This document shows, piece after piece, positions 10,245 to 49,760 of a stretch of DNA of 64,000 nt (its first letter is position 1; each line of letters begins with the position of its first letter). The stretch is taken from assembly GCA_020284085.1 (NCBI GenBank), contig JACEVL010000479.1, positions 1,229,103 through 1,293,102 of the forward strand. The letters run 5' to 3'. The notes beneath the pieces are model-generated. The model was not told the DNA's origin. It saw only the letters and a program-made list of their open reading frames with translations, and searched no databases. Both the position numbers and the translations under genes were made by a program. Origin of the DNA: Aporrectodea caliginosa (lineage: Eukaryota; Annelida; Clitellata; Crassiclitellata; Lumbricidae).

Positions 10245-10938
10245 CGGTGTTTTAGTTTGTCGCTCGTTTGATTGTAGAATGTAGATCTGACATTAAAAAC
10301 TCACTTGTATATAATATTGCGTAAATATGGTTCACTTATAATATTACACTCGCTTTGCAATGTCGAGCAGATGGCTACTACATGTTATTAATTGTTTAAT
10401 TAGTGTGTAATGTTTCTACCATAGGACGAGAACGCAAACGACTGTAGTGAGGCTATTGATTTCGCAGTGATGTATTCAATATTCTTTCAAACGTTTTCTT
10501 TGTAATTACTTTCCCGCTTCTACCAGAAAACCCAATTTTACCAGAAGCCTCATTTCTCAGAAAGCCCCATTTCCCATAAAAGTTACCAGATCAATTACGT
10601 CAGATGTGATGACGATATAATATCAGGGAATTAATTTTTCTAGGAACAAGGGCCTCTATCATCGGAAAAGAAGGGGGAAGATGGAGACAACGTTTAGCAT
10701 TGCTACATTTTTATGGTATTGCAACGTAACTTCTGGTTTGCTTTAGCTAATTACAAGCTCAGTAACGCATTGCATGCGTGCATGCAACTAAATATGTGTG
10801 TAGGCGTTTAAAGAACTTCACAAGGCGCTGAGAAAAGACGACTATACAACAGATTGAAAAGCTCTGATAACCGTGCATTGAAGCAATACAATTCATGAGG
10901 TAGAAATCATCAATCATCAACATTCAAGTGCTATTTAA
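10245..10938. other. intergenic, nothing recognised
   Basis: AT-rich sequence without a recognised gene or repeat. Confidence 0.5.
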
Positions 10939-11079
10939 TCAATACAAGCCTTGCCAGATGGTGTGAAGAACGCGATTAACATGTTTACCTCTGACAGTCC
11001 GCTAACTACAATGGCTACTACGCATGCATTGTCTTCAGAGAACTTCGAGGTCATGCAAAAAGCCGGTGCAAGGTGGAAT
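10939..11079 (+). CDS. possible isolated coding exon, unknown product
   Basis: The frame is open from 10939 and contains ALPDGVKNAINMFTSDSPL...ENFEVMQKAGARWN, with balanced codon use. It ends in phase 0 at a strong donor (GTAAGTTGG at 11080). It could start at the ATG at 10981, or follow an acceptor such as TACAAG or GCCAG just upstream. I do not recognise the family, and no partner exon in matching phase is obvious on either side. The donor and the amino-acid composition are the only support, so it may be chance. Confidence 0.3.
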
Positions 11080-11339
11080 GTAAGTTGGAAATAATCGCAG
11101 TACAGATACAACAGTGATCAGACATAGAGCAAGACTAACATAACTTAGGGTTTGTTGAATTTTACTCAATCCGCAATAAAAGACATTCGCGCATTTGCTT
11201 ATAAATTATGTCGAACACTGATGCCTTCTGGTGCAGTAACTGCAGTTACCTTAATGACATTGCAACAATCTCCCAGTCACATGGATTAATTTTTAGAGCC
11301 GCGTTTTGACTTGAAGATGCATAGCCGTCTACTAATCTA

Positions 11340-11610
11340 TCTTCCTGAGGCAGTCATGGGTATATGAAGTGTTAGCGACTTCATTTTCTTAGCCTCGGCA
11401 TATGCCGACGAATGGCCAGTCTTCTCCCTCGCCCTCTCACCTTCCCATCGACAGTGTACGGTCAGTGTGCTCATTACAGCTGAGTTTGCTAAAGGCCCAG
11501 GTGGGGCAGGAATCTCGAACCAAATTTCTACTGCGGCGGGAATTTGAACGCTCAACCTCTCGATTTACAGTCCAGCACGCTAACCACCAACACTATCGAG
11601 CGTTTAGACT
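11340..11610 (-). repeat. tRNA-derived SINE-like repeat, family C
   Basis: Read on the minus strand, it opens with a tRNA-like head: GTGGTTAGCGTGCTGGAC resembles an A box and GGTTGAGCGTTCAAATTCC resembles a B box. The body shares the CCTCGGCATATG and GTGTACGGTCAGTGTG blocks with the copies at 1998 and 17700. Confidence 0.65.
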
Positions 11611-11896
11611 TGAATTAACTTTATAACATTCTAACTGTGCTCTGCGATCTAATCGTACACGCTGGGTAGTCAAGGTTTCTAGGCAGAAGATGTTTGTTAT
11701 CAATTATCATACGTAGGCCTACAGGACATGCTTGTTAAAAACTGGTCAGATAATTTATGTGACTGCGTTTGACAATACGGTAACTTAAGTAATAATTCCC
11801 CCGTGTTTAAAACGCCAATTAGTAGGAGTTGTAGACTTCAAAGATTTTTGCCGGAAATAAAAATATCTTCAACAGTAGCCTATCTACTTTTGCTAT

Positions 11897-11923
11897 TATT
11901 TAATAATAATAATAATAATAAAA

Positions 11924-11999
<76 letters not shown>

Positions 12000-12202
12000 T
12001 TCTTTTCTTTATTAAGCGCCTGACAAACGCACTGCGCTGTACATTTACATGTTATGCAATTTAAATCTTAACTACTAACCGAAAAGACAGCCTGCAATAC
12101 AACGGCGCTAATAGCAGCCTACAAAGCATATCCGCCCTACGGGACTCGAACTCGGTACCTCCCGCTCTCTACGCCAGATGTTATCCAATGCTATCGGGCC
12201 CC
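11897..12202 (-). repeat. tRNA-derived SINE with (AAT)n 3' tail
   Basis: This is a minus-strand copy of the same SINE as 29754-29987. The tRNA-like B box reads GAGTTCGAGTCCCG on the minus strand. The body (GCGCTGTACATTTACATG region) and the end (TTTCTTTATTAAGCGCC on the plus strand) match. The long trinucleotide array at 11902-11999 sits exactly at the 3' end, so it is the expanded tail of the SINE. Confidence 0.85.
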
Positions 12203-12575
12203 TATTTAAGTCCTAATTAAGAATCAAATACATTTATGAATAATAATCAAGAAAGAGGGGTCAAGCTTAGCATAAGCTATTTGCTTTTCTTGGCTCCTGT
12301 TGTACTGTATACTTGCTGTTTAATTAATTATTGTAACCTAAAATCTGTTCTGTTCAATAAATAAATTCAATATTCAATAGTATCCAACAACGTGCAACCA
12401 ATTCTGCTCATAAAATGAAACTAATGTACGACGTAGACAATGAGCTGATTTTACAATTGGCGGCTGATGAGGAAATGTGCTTTTGTCCATAGTTTTCGGG
12501 ATATTTTACAGGTGGCAAATTACGTGAAAGCCGGTAAACTTGTCCATTATAATACTTCTTTGTTTCGTTAGTAAA
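12203..12575. other. intergenic, nothing recognised
   Basis: AT-rich DNA before the candidate spliced gene. A promoter may be here, but no clear element stands out. Confidence 0.4.
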
Positions 12576-12932
12576 ATGCTACAGCCGATAAGAGGCGGTT
12601 TCGTGCTTGCAACGTTTTCTATTATTTTGGCACTTAGCCTACTTTTGACGGGCTACTGGTGAGTTATCTCCTCGACGATGTAGCAATAAAACCAGGTATT
12701 CTTTGTTTTCACAGCACTCGTTCGGAGTCGACTAGCACGCAATCCCAACTGGCGGCATACATCGTATCCAAATGTACCAGTCCATTAGGGACCCTACGGG
12801 ATTTGGTAAGAATTGGTTTTACAGCAATCTAACGAGTTGGATCTGGATGTGTTAATGAAAACTCCAACAATGGCTTACCAAATACAGTGCAGACAAAGCT
12901 GTGACTGTATCTGGGACTGGGTTTTTGTTTGA
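12576..12932 (+). CDS. candidate small spliced gene: membrane-anchored or secreted, cysteine-containing product
   Basis: Proposed exons are 12576-12658, 12715-12805 and 12825-12932. Exon 1 encodes MLQPIRGGFVLATFSIILAL and a further hydrophobic run, so it is a signal peptide or signal anchor. It ends TG|GTGAGT and joins after a 56-nt intron (acceptor TTTTCACAG) to make a Cys codon. Exon 2 contains QLAAYIVSKCTSPLGTLRDL and ends in phase 0 at GTAAGA. An in-phase frame follows directly after TTTTACAG at 12824 (QSNELDLDVLMKTPTMAYQI, then CRQSCDC) to a TGA at 12930-12932, with AATAAA at 12979. Taken literally, intron 2 would be only 19 nt. A donor inside exon 2 (GTATCC after TACATC) would give a normal length of about 60 nt. 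An alternative terminal exon lies at 14291-14491. I do not recognise the family. Confidence 0.4.
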
Positions 12933-12978
12933 AGTAATGGCATTGTAAATTAAACTTATGGCAGCATAAGCCAATAAC

Positions 12979-12984
12979 AATAAA
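12979..12984 (+). terminator. candidate poly(A) signal
   Basis: AATAAA lies 47 bases after the proposed TGA of the small gene at 12576-12932. Confidence 0.35.
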
Positions 12985-13470
12985 AAGTAGCTATGACCCT
13001 ATATATAGCCCAGACCATAAAAATCTAGCCGTGTACTCTAGTGGGTGACAAAAGGCGACAGCTCTGGGTATCTGAGTTTCTAACACTGAGAGAAATAATA
13101 GCAAAGTATACACGCATGCATGCATGCAAGCATGTACGTATGCAAGCAAGTATGCATGTATCGTAATCGTAATATATTTATGTAAGTCTTATTATATTTA
13201 TATATATTATATTTTATATTTTAATAGATTTATGTAAGTCTTATTCATGAATTTATGTTTGTATTCATGCATGCATATATATATATATATATAATTATAT
13301 ATGTAACTGTGTATGCATGTATGTATGTATTTATGTATGAATGTATGTAATGTGCATGTATGTATGTATGTATGTCATCTCACAAAATATACATATAGTA
13401 CCTCTTCCCTGGGGAATTTATATGCTTATAGCTTGTTTTTGCCCAGGAAGGAGGGGTATCATTAATATGT

Positions 13471-13476
13471 ATAATA

Positions 13477-13573
<97 letters not shown>
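13471..13573. repeat. (AAT)n array
   Basis: A near-perfect trinucleotide array that ends exactly where the retroelement fragment at 13575 begins. Confidence 0.9.
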
Positions 13574-13574
<1 letters not shown>

Positions 13575-13790
13575 TACGCATGTACCATTTTGTCCCCTTG
13601 GCCTTTGAGACTCTTGGCCCTATAAACAACAGTGGACTGGACTTTATTAAGGACCTGGGAAAACGTTTGACACTAAGTTCTATAGAGAAACATCTTATCT
13701 TTTCCAACGCATGTCTACCACCATCCAACGTATGTAACAAAAGTGCCTCGACACTTAACAAACCCCTTTTAGGTATCGAAACCATATGAT
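13575..13790 (+). mobile_element. retroelement polyprotein C-terminal fragment
   Basis: The frame reads YHFVPLAFETLGPINNSGLD, then FIKDLGKRLTLSS. This matches my memory of the C-terminal end of non-LTR retrotransposon polyproteins (F-P-x-A-x-E-T-L-G, then a G-K/R-R stretch). No upstream polymerase sequence is present. Attribution to a particular clade is not possible by eye. Confidence 0.45.
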
Positions 13791-14290
13791 ATGCTTAGGC
13801 CTAAGTCTTTAAGAATAAATCTTCAATTAGGCAAACAGTGGACGCCGACATATCAGGTCGTTTATTATACAATGAACTTTTCAAATCCAATTAGTATTAT
13901 GTTCGTAGTTTGCTGTTATTAGTAAGTTGACGAAAAATCGATTACATGGCATGACTGAACCTTATCAACCGTAAACGGTGAATGAGTTAAGGGACTGTCA
14001 AGAGAGGTAGGGGTCGGTCACCCAAAGCCTATATCTAGTTTCATCAGGTGTTCGATGAATGCCGCTGTATTACGTTAACCTGACCCGATACTGGTGATGT
14101 CTATACACACCTCATACCCTTGCACTCAAATAATTATACGTTACATGCTGGACAGTGACGAAAGAGAGCGACACGGGGAAAGATTACTTTAATTCTCGCC
14201 CTCCTCCTTTCTCCAGACTTTGCACTGACACTACTACAGGTAGGGTAGTGGCGGAGTTAACCGTTGGTCGGCGGGAGCAGCCTTAATAAA
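13791..14290. other. intergenic or possible intron, nothing recognised
   Basis: No gene or repeat recognised. If the terminal exon at 14291 belongs to the small gene at 12576, this is part of its last intron. Confidence 0.4.
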
Positions 14291-14491
14291 TCTGATATTT
14301 TAGGTGTGCGAGAGCTCCCAGAACAAATTTTCAAATGTGCCTTCAAGCCAATAGTTTCGTCTTTAAACTCCATTTTAATACTGTTCTGCACTTGTACCAA
14401 GGATAAATTGGCTCAAGACGTCGTGAACACAACCCTTGAGGACAAATGTTCGGCTATATATCACTCGTGCCTTGATGCTCAACGCAACTGA
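14291..14491 (+). CDS. possible terminal exon, cysteine-containing, unknown product
   Basis: After the acceptor-like GATATTTTAG, a frame read from GTG CGA GAG encodes VRELPEQIFKCAFKPIVSSL, a stretch with FCTCTKDKLAQ, then TTLEDKCSAIYHSCLDAQRN and a TGA at 14489-14491. AATAAA follows at 14579. The two leading bases require a phase-1 donor. The GTATCT at 12907 in the small upstream gene would supply it and make a Cys codon at the junction. Six cysteines in 66 residues suggest a disulphide-rich extracellular domain. The phase match and the poly(A) signal are the evidence; the family is not recognised. Confidence 0.35.
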   Translation, partial: SDILGVRELPEQIFKCAFKPIVSSLNSILILFCTCTKDKLAQDVVNTTLEDKCSAIYHSCLDAQRN

Positions 14492-14584
14492 GACGCGAAT
14501 CGTTATTCAGTACAAGTTTACTTATTTCGTTTTATCTCTTACGGAGCATGCAACTAGCGATCTTGCCTAAGCCAGAGAAATAAA

Positions 14585-15099
14585 ATTGATAAATAATGAA
14601 ATTGTGATAAACATGCTCACAGTAGGCCTACTGACGAACTGGAAGGCGAAAAGACATCGGATACCCAAGCATTTAAATGATAATTATAGCGCAAATTGAT
14701 GGATATTGAAAAGCAGACCCGTTTACAGTTTATAAACGAATTATTCGATGAGTAGGCAATGCTAAAACCGTTGCGCGCCGCCGTAGAAATTACCGCGCTA
14801 GAACTTCCGTCTACCACGGTATCACCCATGAATCTCTGTACCGTCCCCCACGATATTACCGACACTTGTAGCACGGTAACTCACAACTGAGATGATCAAT
14901 TTCCACGACTTGCCGGACTTCAAAGATATACATGTACCATATTGATTCTGTTGAACGAAGTATACCTGATTACGTATGAACGCAACACTCAACTCGCAAC
15001 CTTATTTTCTGGTGAGGGTTCTGAATCTTTGATCTCTGCAATGGTAAGTATTAAGATACACAAGAATCCAATCATAAAGCATAACATAACACATAACAA
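14585..15099. other. intergenic, nothing recognised
   Basis: Short open frames without recognisable similarity; no repeat family identified. Confidence 0.4.
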
Positions 15100-15640
15100 C
15101 ATAACAGGGTTTACAGTGGTTCAGAAGACTATAATCTGTGTGAGAACCACCACCAAGTACATGCCCTTAATAACCCATCTGCCTTGAAGTTGCTGAGTTA
15201 TTCCACCGAAACTGTCTCATCACTCAGCTCGTTCCAGGCGTTAGTTACTCTGCTGCTGAAAAATCTTTGCTTGATGGTTCCTTCTGACTTCCTGAAAATT
15301 TGTTATCTGTGCCCTCGAAATCCACTTCTGACAGCCAACTGGAAAAATATCGAGGATGGTTTTGCTTCTTTGTCTGTCATCAGCTTGTCTCGATTAGATC
15401 TCCTCTGCATCTTATTTTATCCAATCTCTCTTCGTACATAACTGTTCCAAATCCTCTGATCATCTTTGTTGCTCTTCTCCGCACCTTTTCTAGCACTTCC
15501 CTGTCTTTTAGTGTGTCCGGGCTCCATACTTGAACACAGCACTCCAGCTGAGATATGACCAGAGTTTTTATTGGTTCAAGAAAATATGTTTGTCTCTGGT
15601 GATTACCGACCGTTCTGTTAATTAGTCCCACAACCTTATT
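15100..15640 (-). mobile_element. non-LTR retrotransposon relic, reverse transcriptase C-terminus
   Basis: On the minus strand, 15631-15380 encodes LVISQLECCVQVWSPDTLKD, then LEKVRRRATKMIRG and YEERLDKIRCRGDLIE. This is the conserved segment downstream of the RT domain in CR1/Jockey-type LINEs. After a stop the homology continues (FFSSRVTNAWNELSDETV...). It is a decayed 5'-truncated copy. Confidence 0.85.
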
Positions 15641-16484
15641 TTGCTTTGGTCGCTGCTTCTCTACGTGATATTATACAAAAAGGTGGGCGGTGCTTAGTAC
15701 GTTTGGTTTATTGTTATATGCGTTGATCTTGCCGCGCCCATATCTAGCAAGCCAACCCCAGTTCATTCAACTTCTTCCTTTTTACATCCCTTGTAGAAGT
15801 ACTTTCAGACGACGACGACGACGGCGACGTGTCATAACAAATATGAATAGCGTCTCTCCCCTCATTTAACGAGGCTTTGGACTGACACCACCGAAAAGCA
15901 GCAGTGGCATTGTAACATCCCTCAGGGTTTTTGGCTATTCAGTAATCTGGAATCCTGAATAGTGGCATACACCATTATTTTGCATAGCGGCAAAACATCG
16001 GCTTAAACAGCGTTAGAATGGCATTGTAGAAGTTTTCAGTTTAGTCTAGACCCTTTAACCTACATCTGGCTGAAAACCAGAGCAGTACATAAACGCAGAA
16101 ACCCGGTTTGGATCCTAACCTTAAGCCAGACCCACAAATGATAGCTCTTACCACACTCAGTGTTGTTTTCTCTTGCCCCGGACGTCGGGCCAACGCAACA
16201 TCCGTCGGCTACATGAAATCGCGGATCCATGGACCGACCTCAATCAGCTGGGCCTCGGTTTTACGACCGCCAGCCACTGCAAGGGAGCGTCATTACGCGT
16301 CCGGTGTGAAGTCAATAAGGCACTGCAGGCGAAAACAGTTCCGAACATCTTTTGATTGGTTCACGTGACCAGAACGAGAAAATTTATTTCTTAAAACAAT
16401 TAATCGTCCTAATTACGACTGCTCAAGTGTGCGGAACGCGTGGTCGACTGCTCCCGCTTCCGTTTTCACACTCCCCAAATAGTA
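15641..16484. other. intergenic, nothing firmly recognised
   Basis: It contains a short (GAC)n run at about 15810-15830. I see no gene. Confidence 0.4.
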
Positions 16485-16668
16485 TTGCAGGCTGTATTGT
16501 ATTGTATTGTACTGCGTGTATTGCAGGCTGTCTGTTCTGTTATTAGTTAAGATTTATGTCTTCTGTCATTTGTGTTTTTGTGAATTGTTTCAATTGCATA
16601 ACTCTACACTGTAACCGGTTGCGCTTTGTCAACCGGATTGTTTCAATAAAGAATATTATTATTATTTT
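16485..16668 (+). repeat. partial SINE of the (ATT)n-tail family
   Basis: The blocks TGTATTGCAGGCTGTCTGTT and CTGTT(A)TTAGTTAAGAT, the TTTCAATTGCATAAC block and the end TTTCAATAAAGAATATTATT follow the body of the SINE at 29754-29987. The tRNA-like head is missing. Confidence 0.65.
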
Positions 16669-17030
16669 CACACTCCCCAAATAGTATTCCTTATCAAATT
16701 TATCTATCAAGAAACAATATAATATTATATGGAAATACGCAGGGATCGGCTGGGACCGGAACGTACCCGAACGGCGTTCCGGTTCTTTTTTCACGACCGG
16801 AAGCCGTACCGGTAAAAACTTATTGATTAACATGACGCCTGAAGCCAGCATCCCGGTTCTTTTTTGCCTAGGACGAGATCACAGGAAATAATATGTCTAT
16901 CTTCGGTCAAATGCAGACTTAGTGGGAACCGTCTTCATCCTGGAACACATTTTACACCACACTCGGTGTGCTGGTGGGCGGGAGAAGCGAAGGGCGCCCG
17001 CTTCCTAGCATCTCTCTGCGGTGGACGTCG

Positions 17031-17038
17031 TATTTAAG
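17031..17038 (+). promoter_or_regulatory. STARD5: probable TATA element of the START-domain gene
   Basis: TATTTAAG stands in a GC-rich block (16960-17140) about 105 bases before the ATG at 17144. The downstream sequence would be a short CTG-rich 5' UTR. Position and GC context suit a core promoter; this is inferred. Confidence 0.45.
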
Positions 17039-17143
17039 CAGTGATCGCCTTCTTCCCATGCTGCTGCTACTGCTGCTGCCGCTGCTGTTGGCGCCGTTTC
17101 CTTGCGTCTTCTTCCGGGAGGTTACCGCGCCGCTGCTGTGGAC

Positions 17144-46393
<29,250 letters not shown>

Positions 46394-46674
46394 CCCCCAA
46401 TGAACCCGGATTTACTGGAGCTGAAAGAGCAATGACGCATGGCTGTTCTGTTTATCGTTTTGTATTCGTATGTGTCTCTCTCTGTTCGTCTATATTTCTA
46501 TCGTCGGTATATGTGACGTCGTAGCTAGGTGTCGCTAGGTGTATTGTAACAGAAACTTGATGCAACGCCTCTTTGGGTGTCTACATTTTTTGTTATGATC
46601 GGTCGCTTCGAGAGCCTGTGTGATAGTAGTTTCCTGTTATTATTGCTCGTAGTCTTAGCCACTGTCGATAAATG

Positions 46675-46691
46675 AATAAAAATTAAATAAA
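46675..46691 (+). terminator. STARD5: poly(A) signals of the START-domain gene
   Basis: AATAAA at 46675-46680 and again at 46686-46691, about 285 bases after the stop codon. This gives a 3' UTR of about 0.3 kb. Confidence 0.65.
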
Positions 46692-46780
46692 AGATGGAAT
46701 AAATAGATATTGTTGCAACTGCTGAATTGTCTGAACTTCTTTCAATCCTGCTGACAAGGAATCCACATAATCGTAATGTA

Positions 46781-46905
46781 ATTCATTCATTCATTCATTC
46801 ATTCATTCATTCATTCATTCAGAGCATTTATATAGCGCCCTTCAAGAAGCTACTCAGAAGCTCTGAGAAGTAATTTATTAATTAAGCAGTTCTAACATCG
46901 TCAGT
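46781..46905 (-). repeat. SINE 3' end with (AATG)n tail
   Basis: A (CATT)n run followed by ATTTATATAGCGCCCTTCAA, the reverse complement of the common SINE tail. Confidence 0.7.
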
Positions 46906-46924
46906 AATTTCATCACTCAGAAGT

Positions 46925-47085
46925 AATGTAGTGTAATTGAACATTTATATAGCGCCCCTTCAAGGTATCTCATCTCGCCTTTATGATGTCAAATGTCATT
47001 ACGAACGAATATATACACTGTATTACATCAGTTAGCAAAACAGTGCACAGTAAGCTGAAAGAGTCACCATTGGCTTTAATTGTAA
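46925..47085 (-). repeat. interspersed repeat related to 30400-30580
   Basis: It begins with ATTTATATAGCGCCCCTTCA, and its AACAGTGCACAGTAAGCTGA / AGAGTCACCA block matches 30525-30555. Confidence 0.55.
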
Positions 47086-47384
47086 TAGTAATTGTAATCG
47101 TAACTCCAAATTTCTAACGCGCTACTCTAAAACTAAGTGCAGAGCACCATCTTATTCACGAGCGTTGCTTAATACAATACGATAACATAGTTTGTATAAA
47201 ATGGATTTCGTTAGGATGAACTTGTCGAAAGTGTCACGATTTTGTACTCTTGCTTCACTTCGGAGCTACTATCATCTATCCAAGTCTTGATTAACAGACT
47301 ACGTGTTTACGATTGCGCAACTAAAATGTGCTCCATGTGTAGGCCCCATATACGATAACGAGACTATGTGACTACGAGAATTTT

Positions 47385-47486
47385 ACGGGACTATGAAACT
47401 ACGGGACTATGAGACTTCGTGACTCTAAGACTACGTGACTATGAGACTACCTGACTATGAGACTACCTGACTATGAGACTGCCTGA
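47385..47486. repeat. 16-bp minisatellite
   Basis: CTATGAGACTACCTGA repeats exactly at the 3' end and decays toward 47385 (ACTATGAAACTACGGG and similar). Confidence 0.8.
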
Positions 47487-47799
47487 CGATAATCGATCTG
47501 CAGATTAGGCTAGAAAAAAAATTAAATTTGATTTGATTAGATCAGGTTAGATTGTAACCCTGTTGAATTATATTGGATCAGATTGAACGAGATAAGATTA
47601 AACGCTATTGATTTTGATTTGATGAGATTAGTGTATTTGGGCGAATGACAGAGGTGCATTAGATTAGTGTTTGTGACCTGAGTGATATAAAAGATGCCGA
47701 TATTAAATAATGTGGGTTGTTTATGAAAGTAATAGGTGGGGCGGAAAATTTCAGTGCAGAAGAGAACCATTTTCACCTTTGGCAACCGAACTCGGACTT

Positions 47800-47900
47800 T
47801 CTTTTGACTAGGCTACCATTTGTAGGACAATCCCTCTGACTTGACGCAGAGCTCGTGAATAAACTGGTTTTCGAGTAGCGCTTTTAGAGGTTTGGAGATT
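47800..47900 (+). repeat. interspersed repeat, family B
   Basis: CTCTGACTTGACGCAGAGCT, CGTGAATAAACTGGTTTTCG and AGCGCTTTTAGAGGTTTGGA match 31820-31900. Confidence 0.65.
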
Positions 47901-48087
47901 TCGATTTATTCGTTCATACGAAATCAGCCACCAGGCCACCTGGCGAGTATACCGTAAACTATCCGACGGTGTGCCATCTGGCGAATCAGGATTGAAAAGT
48001 GAAACGGTAGTGTATCCATCCGCCACTAAAGATTATTGGACTGAAATGCAGATGCTGCTATGCAGTCTACAACCAACAACTAGGAGA

Positions 48088-48437
48088 GGGAGAACCAGTG
48101 GCGTAACCATGCCCGGGCAATTACGGGCAATGCCCGGGTTGCGTTTAATTCTGCCCGGGTTGTGCAAGCAATACCCGCAAGCTCGGATTCGAGAAATTGA
48201 GAAATTTTAATTTTGAGTTTATAGTGGAGCAATGTTAATATTTTTTTTCTGGTAGCAAAATGTTGAATGTTATGGTCAGTGAATTATTATAATTATAATA
48301 GCATTATAATAGTTGCTAATTTGCCACTTTCGAATTAATAAAAATGTCTACCAATTTATACTTATAATTGTGATTAATGATGAGTTGGTCTGCTACCCGG
48401 GTTCGATTTTGACTCTAGTTACGCCACTGGGGAGAAC
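48088..48437. mobile_element. hAT-type MITE with perfect target duplication
   Basis: The 334-bp element (48096-48429) has inverted ends CAGTGGCGTAACCA / CAGTGGCGTAACTA. It is flanked by perfect 8-bp repeats GGGAGAAC (48088-48095, 48430-48437). The ends resemble the MITE at 10058 (CAGTGGCGACGCCAGG). The interior has GCCCGGG repeats near the left end. Confidence 0.94.
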
Positions 48438-48464
48438 AGACAGCAAGAGACAGCCATTGGTACG

Positions 48465-49312
48465 AATCAAATTTATTCGAATCAAATCAAATTTATTCGA
48501 ATCGATTCCATGAACAATGAGTACAATGTACACGTGTGAATAGCCTACAGTTAATAACAGTTTACATTTCGTAAGCATTTAATAAGAAACAAAAAATTGA
48601 AGAGGTTAAAGTTTAACAGGTTACGTATTGAAAATCGATTCGTGGGGAGAAGAAGCCCAATGGGCTTATCTAGTCTTCCCCACTATGATGGAACAAAATG
48701 ATAGAACTAGAAAGGAAACATGTGTCAGTTCAATTAACATAGGATGAGAAATAGGCATGGCAGCAGTAAAATCAACGTCAGTTAAGTAATGTTTTTTATA
48801 GGCCTGTTTGAAGGAGTTGAGCGACCTCTGATTACGGATGCCACGGTCAATGGAGTTCCATAGTTTAGGCCCAGTTATTCTAGCAGAAAATTGTCTAACA
48901 TTAGTTTTACAGATTGCAGAGCGAAGATTAAACCGAGATCTAGTGTTGTAACCGTGGACAGAAGCATTAGTGGAGAAATAACAATTAAATATACTGGGTA
49001 AGGTTTGGCTCTGATGTCGGTACATGAAGATAGCAAGTTGGAGTTTATGTAGGTCAAAGATAGTTAATAAGTTTAAACTTTTAAACAGACTAGAAGTCTT
49101 TGCCAAGTAGTGTACACCAGCTATGATTCTTACAACCCTTTTTTGGAGTAAATGCATAGGTTGGAGTGGAGTTTTGTATCCACCTGCCCATATTATAGCA
49201 CCATAATTAAGGTAGGGTAAAATGAAAGTATTATATAAAGTACGGAGAGTATTAGGGGAAGAGTAGTTTTAAGTCTTCTGATAACCCCTATAGACTTGGC
49301 TATCTTATTTTT
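48465..49312 (-). mobile_element. LINE fragment with open C-terminal ORF and 3' UTR
   Basis: On the minus strand, after a frameshift near 49250, it shows TFILPYLNYGAIIWAGGYKT, MHLLQKRVVRIIAGVHYLAK, KLQLAIFMYRHQ, ASVHGYNTRSRFNLR and ITGPKLWNSIDRGIRNQRSL, the conserved post-RT region of Jockey/CR1-group LINEs. The ORF closes at 48666. The 3' UTR to about 48465 ends in AATTTATTCGAATC-type tail repeats and matches 21505-21757, so at least two copies of this family sit in the window. Confidence 0.92.
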
Positions 49313-49319
49313 AACTACG

Positions 49320-49560
49320 AAGACTAGCGACTTCATTTTTCTTGGCCTTGGCTTATGAGTTGTGTGGCCAGTCCTAATTTTCCGTCTGTTCTTCCCACTG
49401 ACAGTTTGCTACCATTGCATTGTTATGTTATTGAACATTTATATAGCGGTCCGTAAAAGGTATTTACTCAGAGGCGCTCTCTGCGCTAACCTTTACTGTG
49501 CATAATTGATAGCTGCGCTCGCTAGGGGGTGCAAGTGGAGCAGAAATCTCGAAGCATCTT
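49320..49560 (+). repeat. SINE-like repeat, family C
   Basis: CTAGCGACTTCATTTTTCTT, GGCCTTGGCTTATGAG, CCCACTGACAGTTTGCTACC and AGGGGGTGCAAGTGGAGCAG follow the order of the copy at 1998. A SINE tail (ATTTATATAGCGG) is inserted at about 49438-49530. Confidence 0.6.
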
Positions 49561-49575
49561 TTGCTATGCCACATA

Positions 49576-49760
49576 TTGTATTGTGTAGTTGCATTCGTGT
49601 TATTGTATTGTGTTATTGTATTGTGTTATTGTATTGTGCAATTGCATTGTGTTAATGTATTGTGTTGTTGTATTGTGTTGGTGTATTGTGCTATTGTATT
49701 GTGTTATTGTATTGTGTCATTGTATTGTGTTATTGTATTGTGTTATTACATCGTGTAATT
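49576..49760. repeat. 10-bp minisatellite (TATTGTGTTA)n
   Basis: Tandem TATTGTGTTATTGTATTGTG units with single-base variants. It makes spurious Cys/Ile/Val frames on the plus strand. Confidence 0.85.
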
